A stretch of 64,000 nucleotides of DNA from Ypsolopha sequella (taxonomy: Eukaryota; Arthropoda; Insecta; Lepidoptera; Ypsolophidae): positions 7,911,977 to 7,975,976 of the forward strand of contig OW203989.1 of assembly GCA_934047225.1 (NCBI GenBank). Reading direction: 5' to 3'. Below, piece after piece: positions 23,043-33,419 of the stretch (position 1 is its first letter; the number at the start of each line of letters is the position of its first letter). The position numbers were made by a program, and so were the translations under genes. The notes under the pieces were generated by a model, which saw only the letters and a list, made by a program, of their open reading frames with translations, was not told where the DNA came from and searched no databases.

Positions 23043-23442
23043 ACGTAGAAATAAAAAATATATATATTCAAAAGGATTTTTTTTTGGATAACTTTACAAA
23101 GCTATTTATTTAAGGAAATAAAACCACATTAAGAAATAAAAATTGGCAGAGCAATTTTTCAGTAGAAGTGATAGCACAAAATGTTAAAAGTTAAATTTGG
23201 AGTATCCTTTAAATCGAAAAAATATTGGATGCCTATACTTACCTATTCTTACTAATACATACGGTACGTACACATAAACTATTTCGACTGAGAAGTTTTT
23301 CACAGAGAGTAATAAGCGATTCTCAAGTTTAGGTAAAAATACCTAACTTCTCTTATCAAAATATTTTGGTTTATTTGACATCTGTAATCTGTACTACCTT
23401 ACTTTATCACACTACCTACTCTCACTGACAGAGGAATTTCTC
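23043..23442 (-). repeat. Long interspersed repeat, inverted partner of 18368-18800
   Basis: On the minus strand it carries the same ordered blocks as 18368-18800, from GAGAAATTCCTC to TTTTTATTTCTACGTAA. Confidence 0.6.
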
Positions 23443-23712
23443 GGGTTACATAAGCCCCCTTAATCGGTCTATGTAGCGTGCGTACCTAATACGGGCAGAG
23501 CACCATCAATTTTATCAGTCATTGCCTGTCTGGATTTCCATTAAATTGCAAAATAAGCATTGCTATCAAATCTGGGTTAGCAAATAAAATGGCGATTTCT
23601 GTTATTGCTATTTAGCAAGTTCACGTTGGTTTCTGTATATGGTCACCGGGCTCAAGGCTGGTCTGCCTGGTGTTTGTGGTTGGAAGGTTGCGGCTTTTAT
23701 TTTATTTTTTAC

Positions 23713-23984
23713 ATATACAAAGTGAATTTGCGAACATCGTCCAAATTCATACTTGAGCCTTTGTAAGTGATCAGCATCATGAACCAATAACGATTTTTGT
23801 AAAATTCATAAAATGATATTTCCACTTCCCATAGTGATTCACTCAGGACTGGGAGTGAATTACTATGGGAAGTCGAAATTTCATTATACGAATTTCACAA
23901 AAATTGTTATCGATTCACGATACTGATCACTTACCAAGCCTCCAGTATGAATTTGGACGATGATCAAAAAGTCACCTTGTATAT
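23713..23984. mobile_element. Large palindromic element, ATATACAAAGTGA ends
   Basis: Arms of about 110-130 bp pair around a centre near 23848. Left blocks are CATCGTCCAAATTCATACTT and CACTTCCCATAGTGATTCAC; right blocks are GTGAATTACTATGGGAAGTC and CCTCCAGTATGAATTTGGAC. It abuts the next palindrome with almost no spacer. The CACTTACCAAGCCTCCAGTA block is shared with family X. Confidence 0.75.
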
Positions 23985-23986
23985 TA

Positions 23987-24504
23987 TGGTTAAACGCCAC
24001 TAGCTTAGCGCAAAGTGCATAATTTAACTTTGTTTTTCTTATTAAAACTCGCGTGAGCTGACATACTAAATTATTATTACATACGGCTTGAACACTCACG
24101 TGTGATTGTTGTTGACTATATGCCAACCGTTTCACCGAAATTGTATCGGTGAAACGGTTGGCATATAGTCAACAACAATCACACGTGAGTGTTCAAGCCG
24201 TATGTAATAATAATTTGTTTTTCTTGTTTATTATGTGGCAGTTGACGCCAATAGTTCAGTATCAGTGAGGTTTATAACGCGTGAGTTAGAAAGTTAATGC
24301 ACCATTAGTCATGATCTTGTCCAAACAAAGTGAAAACAGCATTTTAAGGTGGTTTTGAGAAGATCATGACTAATTGTGTGTATAATTTGAAACTCTTGCT
24401 AATAGGTACTGAACTATTGGCGTCAAATAAAGCGTTTTTCAATTTTAACAAGAAAAACAAAGTTAAGTTATGCACTTTGCGCTAAGCAACTAACGTTTAA
24501 CCTT
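23987..24504. mobile_element. Palindromic element, GGTTAAACG ends, with nested palindrome
   Basis: The outer arms TGGTTAAACGCCACTAGC ... GCAAAGTGCATAATTTAACT pair with AGTTAAGTTATGCACTTTGC ... GTTTAACC. A second pair is GACGCCAATAGTTCAGTA / TACTGAACTATTGGCGTC. The same architecture recurs at 50007-50575. Here one arm is interrupted by the perfect palindrome at 24068-24216. Confidence 0.75.
24068..24216. repeat. Perfect 70-bp-arm palindrome
   Basis: The arms 24068-24137 and 24147-24216 are identical complements over 70 bp by eye, around a 9-bp loop (AAATTGTAT). The arm includes AACACTCACGTGTGATTG and GCCAACCGTTTCACCG. A single arm with one change lies at 21991-22055. Perfect arms indicate a recent origin or gene conversion. 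Confidence 0.9.
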
Positions 24505-24510
24505 AATATG

Positions 24511-24982
24511 ATAGAATTTGGTTTCTTTAAAAATGAATGAACTTTTAAAATGAATCCTTGAAAAAAATTATAAACACAAAAACGAAAACAAATTTACTAA
24601 TACAATTTTAAAACAATAATTTCAGGTTGATTTTTGTGGCTGTCGAAGCTTTTCTTTGGATTTGGATAAAATAGTGAACGAAAAAAACATAGAAGTCTCA
24701 TTAGAGCTGAAAAATTACCCCACGATAAAGTGTGTTGAACACAATTTTGTATGACGACGGCTTCAATAGCGTTCTTTGAGGCGGCCAATCACGGCTGACC
24801 TAGTGTCTCATGACATCAGTACGAACCAATCATGAGCCTTTTCCTCTTCTGAGTCTCTGGTGTCATTTTCGAATTACACTTTGTTAGAAATGAGTCTGCT
24901 ATGTTTTTAAGTTCGCCGGAATAAGATCATTAAAAAAATCTATAATAATATAAGACATCATTTTAATTTTTTAGAATACACC
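24511..24982. other. Unique stretch
   Basis: Nothing recognised. Confidence 0.35.
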
Positions 24983-26175
24983 TAAACTCCGGCCGTTCAT
25001 TCGAGAGAATGGTGACGTTTGCAAATGTCAGGGGATAAAACCTTTTTTTTACTGTTTTGCATTTCAATATTTTATATTTATCATGATGATTTTAGGGTAG
25101 ATTGTATATCGTTAAAAGGTCCCATTTGTTAATAAAAAGTATTTTTGTCGTATATATTTTCCACTTCCTGGTACAAAACTTATTAAATCAGCTGACTCAA
25201 TTTCTACGTAAAAGTAAAAAAAAAGCGAAAAAAATATTATTTTTGGCGAAAAGTTGTCTATTAGCGATACTGTGTTCACTTGAATTTAAGAACTTTATAT
25301 AGAGGTCGTCATTTTATTTATGTAGCGGAAATCATATTGAATTAAGACTCTGTATCTATTTTCATTGCTTTATATTATCTTATTATGCGATATATAGTTG
25401 CCATTGATACTCCAGTCATTGCAACCACCTTTTCAATACAGGCAGCAGTATCAGAGTCAGCCCATAATTCGGGTGCTTTCGGCCAATTTTTCACCACGTT
25501 CTTGTATACGTTAAGAATAATTTCTTTTTCACCGGGAACTATTGCACGACGTGTTCTTTTCTTTCTCGGTGAAAGAAAGTTTGCGTCCGTGTTTCTTGAA
25601 AAGCCCGGTTGCGGGTCCATTTTATGTCTTAGTGCCAGTCAACCAAGTAAAATGTAAATTTCGATAAAAAAACTACCTACTAAAATAACGAAAATTTTAA
25701 AAATAATTACAAATCAAATAATTTAATACACAAACACGGATCGCATGTATATAACATTCGAAGACAAAGAAGCCGAATGAATTTATTTGTTTAATCAATA
25801 ACATGTGTCAAGTTATTTCTGTCAAATCAGCAATCATAATGCCTGCAGTATGAATCCTCGAATTTTTGAATCGACATTTCAGAAAAAGGTTTATAATATC
25901 TGCGGTGTAAGGCAGTGTTGTTGTATTATAAAACTGATATACCTTACCAAATAATAAGATCGTATATATATTCTATTCCAGGGTTTTTATTTATAAAAAA
26001 AGTTTAAATAATCATGATTTGGATTTATTTCGTCCCATTTGTTGTACCGTTGATATTTTTTTAACGTGCCTTTATTTATTTTTGTCGTGAAGAAGCTCTT
26101 GTTGACTTGTAGTATTTTTTCGAGATATCGCCACACTATCTGTCATCATTCTCTCGAATTAACGGCAGCAGTTTA
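24983..26175 (-). mobile_element. Defective Tc1/mariner-like DNA transposon
   Basis: The ends are inverted repeats of about 30 bp: left AAACTCCGGCCGTTCATTCG AGAGAATGGTGAC, right (reverse strand) AAACTGCTGCCGTTAATTCG AGAGAATGATGAC. Each is preceded by TA (24983-24984, 26174-26175), as expected of a TA target duplication. The only transposase trace is the N-terminal fragment on the minus strand at 25375-25620, so the catalytic domain is missing. It is 1,193 bp long and could be moved only by a transposase supplied from elsewhere. Confidence 0.7.
25375..25620 (-). pseudogene. Transposase N-terminal helix-turn-helix fragment
   Basis: It encodes 81 residues starting MDPQPGFSRNTDANFLSP. A basic stretch RKKRTRR is followed by PGEKEIILNVYKNVVKNWPK and then, at about residues 60-80, a segment (AACIEKVVAMTGVSMATIYR) shaped like a helix-turn-helix with its recognition helix. 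I recognise this layout from the N-termini of Tc1/mariner-superfamily proteins in insects. The frame stops right after YRIIR. No DDE/D catalytic region lies downstream on the minus strand before the element end, so it is a truncated relic. The opposite strand is also open over this interval and is a shadow. The ATG at 25620 fits the usual start. Confidence 0.55.
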
Positions 26176-26864
26176 ATATAAATTGACATAACGTTCAAAA
26201 TAAAAATAGTTCAACTGATACCTATTTGTAGATGCCAGCCAGCAGTGGCGTGCAGTCCATACAGACAAAAAGACACTGTCTACCCTGACAAATACACATC
26301 ATTTACGCATTTTTACGCATATCGTAAAAAAAAAAGTGTAGCCACACCGACCGCCATCTATTGTCATTAGCGGGAACTGCGAGTCTCAGTTCACAGCTGC
26401 GATTCGCTCGCTCACTCGAGCCATAGATAAAGTATCTATGCTCGAGCATTCCGAAATAGAATTACATCGCTAAAATCGATTACGAAAGACTATGAAGTGA
26501 ATGGCTTATGATTCGTTGTAATTCAATTTCGGACCAGCCATCGCGGAATGGTGGTTACCGGCCAGTACCGGCTTTTATGTGTGGGTCATTATTCCAACAG
26601 TATCTTTGTTGTGTGCGTTACTGTAAGTACATGGCACACAAATGCAAAAGCTTTTGCTTGTTTGCGTGCGACATGTATGCGAAAACTCTGCAAAAAGACG
26701 ACGTCTTTTTAGTTTTACGACATTCACCGAAAATTACCGAAGTCTTACGAAGCCGCCTTAGCAGCTGAGCCGGCGCCATCCATTATTGTTTTGCGTTCGT
26801 TCGTTACGCAAATTGATGACAAGCAGTATAAATAAAATAAAATTGGGTCTAAAAATTGCAAAAA

Positions 26865-27126
26865 ATGGCTAGTGGTGGTAGTAACTACTGTGAAAGTTGT
26901 GCTGGGAATGTGTGTGTGCAAAAATTAAGAAATGGTACGTTTTCAAAACTGTGTTATGCTGAAAAAAAAAGAAGTAATCGAGAAAAGCCGCTTCGTACCG
27001 GATTCAAATAAAAGGTAAAGCAACTAGAAAATTCAATCCAAAACAATATGAAACATTTAACTGGCTGACAGGTTGTAAACATACTAATCCACTGTTTTGT
27101 TTCTCTGTTTGGAACGATGCCGCTTA
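26865..27126 (+). pseudogene. hAT-like transposase N-terminal remnant, three frames
   Basis: From the ATG at 26865 the frame gives MASGGSNYCESCAGN and runs to LCYAEKK. At a run of nine A (26962-26970) reading must slip one base to continue as EVIEKSRFVPDSNKR and then a stop. A third frame picks up KATRKFNPKQYETFNWLTGC followed by KHTNPLFCFSVWNDA. The WLTGC...NPLFCF segment is the conserved pre-catalytic motif of many hAT transposases (the class with TTF-type zinc fingers). At least two frameshifts and the loss of everything downstream show it is dead. It sits inside an element with hAT ends and an 8-bp duplication, which supports the call independently. Confidence 0.65.
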
Positions 27127-27147
27127 GCTATATTTACTTGCCTCTAT

Positions 27148-27369
27148 TTTGGGAAATCCTCGAAAAAGTACAAAAAAAAATTGATGTCCCTCAACTTATC
27201 TCTAAAATTGGTTGATCGAAAAATAAAAAAAAATCATGGTAATATGTGCTTACGTAAAGATTACAGGAATAATATAGCAGTTTAGAAATTCACGAAAACA
27301 AAATTACATTTTTCATCGACGATACGGAACCTTAGGTACGCGAGGCTGACTCGCACTTGACCGGTTTTT
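27148..27369 (-). repeat. GTGCGAG-family fragment nested in the hAT element
   Basis: On the minus strand it starts AAAAACCGGTCAAGTGCGAG, then CCTAAGGTTCCGTATCGTCG, and fades after a GTTGAGGGACATCAATTTTT block. This is the 5' half of the long variant seen at 20949-21521. It lies 37 bp inside the right end of the hAT element. Confidence 0.7.
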
Positions 27370-27414
27370 ATGTCTACCCTGTGTAAAAACTCTGTGCACG
27401 CCACTGCCAGCCAG

Positions 27415-28009
27415 ATATCCCATGGTCGCCGATAACAGGTATGTACCGTGTAAATATCCCAGACAAATGGCGGACACTATCGGCACAATTTGTCGAACAT
27501 TCTCTTTGGTACCGCCTCGTTGAACTTTGCTCGAGATCTGATCCCTTGATATTTCTAGTTGATACAAAAACCTATAGTAATCAAAAGTTTGCCCTGTAAT
27601 ATAAAATACAGCCACCTGTAGCTCAAGGCTTTCGCGAGGCCTCATATCCACGGGTTCCGTTGGTGAAATGTTAAATTGTAACATTAAAATTAACGTGTAA
27701 TATTAAAAAGTGTTTTTTTTTACTCCCATACCTCCCATACATTATAAGTACCTAGATTGTTTATCCGATGATTATAATATTTATAATATTACATTATAAC
27801 ACCGCGATTCTGCGCAATGATTGGCCCAATTTATTATAAAACCGCTAGAGACCCAATCAACAACAGAGACGAGAAATAAGTCCCGACCTTATTTCTTAAG
27901 CCACGCCCCCTTTATCCTGATTGGCCTTCGAGGCATCATTACCAAGACGACGCACCCGAGGTTCATGAACGAATGTCTTCTTCTCATTTTTTGATGGTCG
28001 TAGATAAAG
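27415..28009. other. Mostly unique stretch with an unassigned open frame
   Basis: The minus strand is open from 27684 down into the hAT end (123 codons), of which about 90 lie in unique DNA (starting MLQFNISPTEPVDM, with GYLHGTYLLSATMGYLAG). I recognise no domain and there is no supporting splice context. Confidence 0.25.
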
Positions 28010-28106
28010 TGTTGTGTACAACTGAACATAATTAGACATTGGGACACTCGTGCAAAATTATTACGCTCGTGTCCTATTGTCTCAAATTATGTTAGAGTTG
28101 CACAAA
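28010..28106. repeat. Short imperfect hairpin
   Basis: TTGTGTACAACTGAACATAA and GACATTGGGACACTCG are mirrored by CGTGTCCTATTGTCTC and TTATGTTAGAGTTGCACAA. It could be a very short MITE. Confidence 0.6.
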
Positions 28107-28230
28107 ATACTATTTCATGGCCGCAACCTAAAATGAAACGTGCAAAAACAGAAAGCTGAGAGTGATATCAGGCGAAGCGCTGAAAGCTACAAGAAAACAA
28201 AAGTAAACTTGTAACTATTAGGTAGGCACG

Positions 28231-28524
28231 TTAACGTTGGAAGGAAAGATATGATATACTGGATGTTAATTTGATAGCCTTTTTTCTTCAAACAGGTTGT
28301 TCTACCCATGAATTTGAACAACTTTTACTATAGGGCCAACCCCAAATTCACGAAAAAAAAAATCAATTGTTCCTTAGAAAAGTTAAATACGTACTCGACC
28401 AAAATGTATGAAACAGCTGATTTATTTTTTGCGATTTTAGGGTTAGCCCCATGGTAAAAGTTGTTGAACAAAAAGGTTATCATGTTAACACCCTGTACGT
28501 ATCATATCTTTCCTTGCACGTTAA
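28231..28524. mobile_element. Palindromic MITE with TTAA at both ends
   Basis: It is bounded by TTAACGTTGGAAGGAAAG on the left and CTTTCCTTGCACGTTAA on the right, with arms of about 50 bp. An inner inverted module GAACAACTTTTACTAT / GGTAAAAGTTGTTGAAC is shared with 15708-15977. Confidence 0.7.
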
Positions 28525-28689
28525 CATATCTAACAAAAAAAAAAACCTTTTCTTGCAACATATTTTTTATGTTAATTATTTTGTTATATTATTTTGTTAA
28601 CTAATATTACATTTGGGTTAAAATTAGCACTTTGCTTTTTTGTTAGCATTAACGCTACCCTTATTATCGTTAACATCTTTTTCATTCCA

Positions 28690-28820
28690 CCCAAAGGTTG
28701 CCTGGAAGATATTGCTATTAGCAATAAGTGTCGCCTTTGTACACAATATCTCTTAAAAATGTGTTGTTAATTATTTATGTAAATTTGCAAGAAGTGTAAT
28801 AAATACAATTAATATAAAGA
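28690..28820 (+). repeat. LINE 3' tail, TGCCTGGAAGATATTGCTA family, copy 1
   Basis: The block CCAAAGGTTGCCTGGAAGAT, ATTAGCAATAAGTGTCGCC is followed by T-rich sequence and GTGTAATAAATACAATTAAT. It recurs at 47567-47696, 51930-52045 and, reversed, 59940-60066. It is 5'-truncated with no ORF attached, as is usual for LINE insertions. Confidence 0.6.
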
Positions 28821-28999
28821 AAAAAAAACAAATTTTACTGATTTATTCAAAGATTTCAAAAGTAAAGATAAGCCCTTACCGTAGTATGACAGCACCAAAA
28901 TGTTTTCACCTTTAAATGGGTGACGCTCACACATTTGGAATCAGTGCTCATCTGAACACAGGGACGCCTTAATGAATTTTTACGAAAAAGGGTCTCAAT

Positions 29000-29182
29000 A
29001 TGCCGTCGTGTCCATTTTTAAAGTGCACTAACATTTCAAGAAATACGAATAAAGCCAAACGTGTGACATTTAACATTCAAAACACATTCAAAAACAATTC
29101 AATAGATTTTAGGTGCCAGTGCTCATCAAAACTTTTGGAATCTTTGGATTTATTAGGTTACAATCATCATACATTTTTTTAA
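29000..29182 (+). pseudogene. Possible THAP zinc-finger start (relic)
   Basis: A 60-codon frame from the ATG at 29000 begins MPSCPFLKCTNISRN and continues KAKRVTFNIQ. THAP domains open with M, two residues, C, 2-4 residues, C, often followed by N, and then a VSF/VTF-type strand some 10-15 residues on; all of that fits here. The later WxxC..H part of the finger is not found, so the rest is lost, in another frame or in another exon. THAP domains occur in P-element-type transposases and in host factors. The fit is to one short motif, so confidence is modest. Confidence 0.3.
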
Positions 29183-30320
29183 AGAAATTGGAACCAAAAC
29201 AAACTTAAGTTTGCAGCCCTATGATCTTTCGTGCAAGCTTGTACTTGTATATTATGACTACAATCGACAACAAAACAGGGGTCAGGGAGTTATCTAACAA
29301 TCGAATACCCAGATCGGGTTTCAACTATGCTATGCGTTCGCAATTCTCGATGGGTTAGTCTGTTGCAAATGATGCAGTGCGCATGCTCTTTAGCATTGCG
29401 AAATCTGTAGCCTGATATGGTGGTGGTAATCTTTTAAAGTGATTTTCTGGTGAGGCAACCTAAGGGCTGACATTACCCACAAACCTTCCCATGGCCATAC
29501 CAACTCTATGGTTATAATGCCCAAACGCGGGGGGTATGCACGGCTCTTCGAGATACCATTCTGGTTACCCTGCTCTCTGCATTGCTTGAACCACCCTACA
29601 AGTTCTTTTTTAATTTCTAAAAAATGTCCCTAACCCGTCTCTCCCACTCTGAAGGAGTGGGAGGTGGTGTTTCAGACGCTGCCGCCCGTTCTGGGCTAAA
29701 CAATTACATTGTACATGTAGCGCATCAATATTTCGTGGTCCAACATTTATCTTTCTGCTGCTGTACGTCTGCTCTCATTTTACGGGACACCTGACGCTAG
29801 AACATTAACAGCACCAGGTTTTCAAGGGTTAATTGGAAGAAACTAGGTCTCTCCTCATATTGAAGAAAATATATTTGATTTATCGATCTTTTATCTAGGG
29901 ATTCCACCTATAAACAATGTTTTAAGATTTATACTTTTGTCAAAAAAAAAATTTTTCCACCCTCTTTTTTTTGGTTTTCAAATGTTCGTTTCAAAAACGC
30001 GCCTAAGAGATCAACTTGTTTTTTTTTTTATAAAACAGACAATAGAAATATGAATATATTTTCCCTACAAAATATTTCAGTATTAGCTAAAAACCCACCA
30101 ATTTGTTGTTTCGCTACGTGATCACTAGTGTTACGCGTCCAAGAACAAGAGGCCGAAGAGCCAACATATAATCGTCTCTATGAAAAGCAAATAAAGTCTT
30201 TGCCATTAGACTTATTGTGCTGGACGGGTAATAAAAAAAGTTGCTAGGGTATGCCATCCTCTTAAGGGCTATTTAAGCATTTCTAAGGGCTGTGTGAATT
30301 TTGATTCGCTCCTAGAAAAC
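29183..30320. other. Stretch with one GC-richer patch
   Basis: 29480-29700 is GC-richer, with a CTCCCACTC/GAGTGGGAG hairpin near 29641-29662. It may be an old coding or element remnant, but no frame gives a recognisable motif. The rest is AT-rich. Confidence 0.3.
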
Positions 30321-30731
30321 ATAAGATGATATGTCGTCCGTGCAAAGGTCCCCATGCCGATACTCCAGGCGGAAAGACCCGTCGCGCCGTGCGAGAGGGA
30401 CGGAATCCGGGAAAATTTACAAAAATCGGTTTTAAATTAATACAAAATTAACAAAAATAGCTAAGAAAATTTCCATAACCAGTAATTTACTTATTGTTAA
30501 AACCCATCTAAATAAATATTTTTGAAGTGCTATCGTAATCTGTCAGAAAAAAGACCTCATTTCAATAATTATTTCTATCGAGTGAAATTCCTCCAATCGC
30601 GTTTCTGATAGCCCAAAATCTACAAAAAGATCCCAAAATTGTTATACTTATTTATTTACCTTGGGACTTCTTTTGAACAGCAGATAAATAACTTCAAAAT
30701 GTGTCCATTTTGACGATATATACCCCCTTAA
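30321..30731 (+). mobile_element. TTAA-type MITE, subfamily B, copy 1
   Basis: It runs from ATAAGATGATATGTCGTCCG (decayed TTAA) to GATATATACCCCCTTAA. Shared landmarks are GGCGGAAAGACCCG, GCGAGAGGGACGGAATCCGG and TCCTCCAATCGCGTTTCTGA. Full homology in inverted orientation with 45558-45981. Confidence 0.65.
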
Positions 30732-32998
30732 ATTACCTTGCGTATACTTTACATACTTAATTTCGACCTTCATCTTGATAAACACGAAGGATTTGCACCG
30801 AGATGTCTTCTCCCACTAATTTTTCAATTATAGTAGTCTTAAATGAATAATATAATCATCAATTCCCTTTCAATAATATGCACTTGAATAAAAAAATAAA
30901 ATATGTTTATTTGACAAGTGTCTTTTATAAAACTCTAATCCCCACATTAGGATTCCCTGGGTTGTAGGAAATTAAACTCTTCCTGGTGAGTCTGACGATA
31001 GTCTAAGTTTCACTATATTTTATACTATAGATACTAAAAAGAAAAAAAAAGTCGTGAAGGTAGTAAAAATGCATTTTATTTAGAATATGTTTCGGGTTTA
31101 ACAATCGCAGGTCTAAATATTAATACGTTTGGAATCAATGGTTATACAGAAACATGAGGCTTCAGGGATTAGTGTAAATCTTTAGGTTAATCTAGCCACG
31201 CTGCCGCTGGGTCGGTGCATTTCGTTCATTCATTCTATACTACTTTAAAAAAAAAGGTGAGTATGCTTTCTCACGAATGCCATGTTTAGATTTCCAACAG
31301 ATGCATAATGTTGCGGTAATCGATTGTAATCGAGTATCAAGAGTATCGAGTTGACAAGCGAATAATCGAATAACAAACGACATTAGAAGTAGAATGTAGG
31401 GGACAGGGGAACTGCCTTCAATCAGTATATTGTCAGGGAACCATTTAGGTAATAAATTAAGTTACTGAAGGATATCTATCAAATTCGTAATATACTGAGA
31501 GTTGGGAAATTTATTGTATCTATTGTGTCCTTTGTTATGGTAAGACAAAGAGACTTAGCGATGAAGATAATGCCAATCTACGCCAGATGTGATAGGTGCT
31601 TGTAAATTATTTCTAAACCTAATTATAATTATAGAATCTTTACTTGAAAAATTAAAAATTGTAATTGGCCAAGACAATAAAACAGAAATTTAGAAAATGT
31701 TTCAACTGTTCATGAAGTGCCTGTTTTATCTTTCAGTAGGTAATAAAGAAGTTCAATCAAATAATTTTCGTACAACTGCTAATAACGCCATCAGACCTAA
31801 CTTCACAAAAGTACAAAAAAAAAAACTAAACTTGAAGTAAACTGACACGATAAGGATCAGAAAGGCTTAATTAAAAACTGTCACAGTGTCCGTTATGAAC
31901 TGGAACGCAGCGGGAAGTAAAGTGAAAAAAAAAAGATTCAATTATGAAATCTTGTCCCTCGAACGTTTGCGATGAGGATTTTGGAACGCAATGCTTGTTC
32001 AGTCGAAATTCAATTAGTTGTTTCAAAAAACAAACTTGTTTTGAGTTCTCTTTGAGTATTTAAGAGACATTTTGCTGGAATTAAAATTGCTTGGATATTT
32101 CGCTGCTGTCACAAACGAAGTTGATGAGATAAAGCCTTTTTTCAGGACTTAATGACGAACTGCTTTGCTTTGGGATGTTTACTGTTTAGAAAACATCTGT
32201 TTCTCTAACGTGGATAATTACGAGTGCCCTAATGAAATTCCTGCGCCTTTTATGGTCGCGCTTCGAATTCCTACTTCTGCAGCGACGCCGGACGAAATTT
32301 TATCACATCTCAGTGGCAATTCTAATACATCAGCGGGTTTCTAGTCCGTGGGACGGACAGGCTCAGAAGAATTTATGTAACGGCATGTAATGAGCTGCAA
32401 ATCGAAATACGGGTGTCTTACACAAGTGAACATCCATCGGTGTCTTTGTTTGAAATAATAGATTTGGTGCAACAAAGGTAGCGGGTAATGGGTGAATGCA
32501 AATAGATGGATACATCGAGAAAGTCTGGTGAAGTTTGCAGTAGCTTGCGGTTTCGCCTCCGAAAGAATTTCGCAGTTTGTAGTTAGATAAAAAGATCCAA
32601 ACTATGATTGGTTGGTGTCTTGATGAAGTTGCTGACAGATTTGAAGGAATTTCCTCCGAAGCCTTAGTTCTAATAAGCGATTACTGTCAATATTATTGCA
32701 AAATTATATCGTGCAACCACTTTCGGTGTGAATTCGGTTATCGGTGGGCGGGTTAAGCAAATTTAACAGGTTTACTGCATAAACAAGTGTCTTTAGATAG
32801 GAATGAGCTTGTCGCCAAAGTAAACACACGTTGGAGTCTGAAATTAGTGTGATAAATCGCTGTATTGGCGCCATATTGAGGTATGGCTTGTTTGAGTAAG
32901 GGCGTATGCACATTCTCGAAAACATGGCGGCCGTGGCGAGCCACCAACACGAAATCAATTTAAAAGACTCGTCTTTCATAAGACTAGTCTGTGTTAAT
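30732..32998. other. Unique AT-rich stretch of 2.3 kb
   Basis: I see no exon, element terminus or RNA gene. 32220-32700 has more balanced composition and no repeat features, so it may be older unique genomic DNA. Confidence 0.4.
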
Positions 32999-33419
32999 TT
33001 AAGAGGCTATGCGAATTTTGTTGTTGTCACTGTCACTCCAAGCGAAAAATCGCGCAGTGCGAGAGGCGGATTCAGGGCAAAAGGGAAAAAAGTTGGTTTT
33101 ATATTTTTATTAAGAAAACTAAAATAGCTAGCAAAATTTCAAATACTATATCTCTAGATATTGTTGAAATACACCTAATGAAATATGTTGAGTTCTGTAT
33201 ATGGTTCCTATGCGTCAAACGAGGAGAAAAAGTGTGTTTGAAGACCTCATTTCAACAATTATTTCTATCGAGGAAAATTTATCCAAACATGTTTTCCAAT
33301 TTCAAAACTCTAGATTATATAGTCAAAATGCATATACCAGAAACTCATTATAATTTTCCGTGTATTTCATGAAATACACAGAAAAGAAACACCCGTATTC
33401 TTTTCGCATATCGCCTTAA
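32999..33419 (+). mobile_element. TTAA-flanked MITE, subfamily C, copy 1
   Basis: It is bounded by TTAAGAGGCTATGCGAA and TTCGCATATCGCCTTAA, 421 bp. It shares with subfamily A the layout (head with CACTCCAAGCGAAAAATCGC and GCGAGAGGCGGATTC, then a CCTCATTTCAACAATTATTT core) but is otherwise distinct. Its partner is 36240-36663 on the other strand. Confidence 0.7.

Larger units (their letters stand above)
26243..27406 (+). mobile_element. Defective hAT-type transposon with perfect 8-bp target duplication
   Basis: It starts CAGTGGCGTGCAGTCCATAC and ends AACTCTGTGCACGCCACTG. The flanks CCAGCCAG (26235-26242) and CCAGCCAG (27407-27414) are identical. It is 1,164 bp long. Inside are a GC-richer leader (26330-26440), a broken transposase N-terminus (26865-27126) and a later GTGCGAG-family insertion (27148-27369) just before the right end. 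The tips match the 254-bp MITE at 10077-10330, so both belong to one family. Confidence 0.85.
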
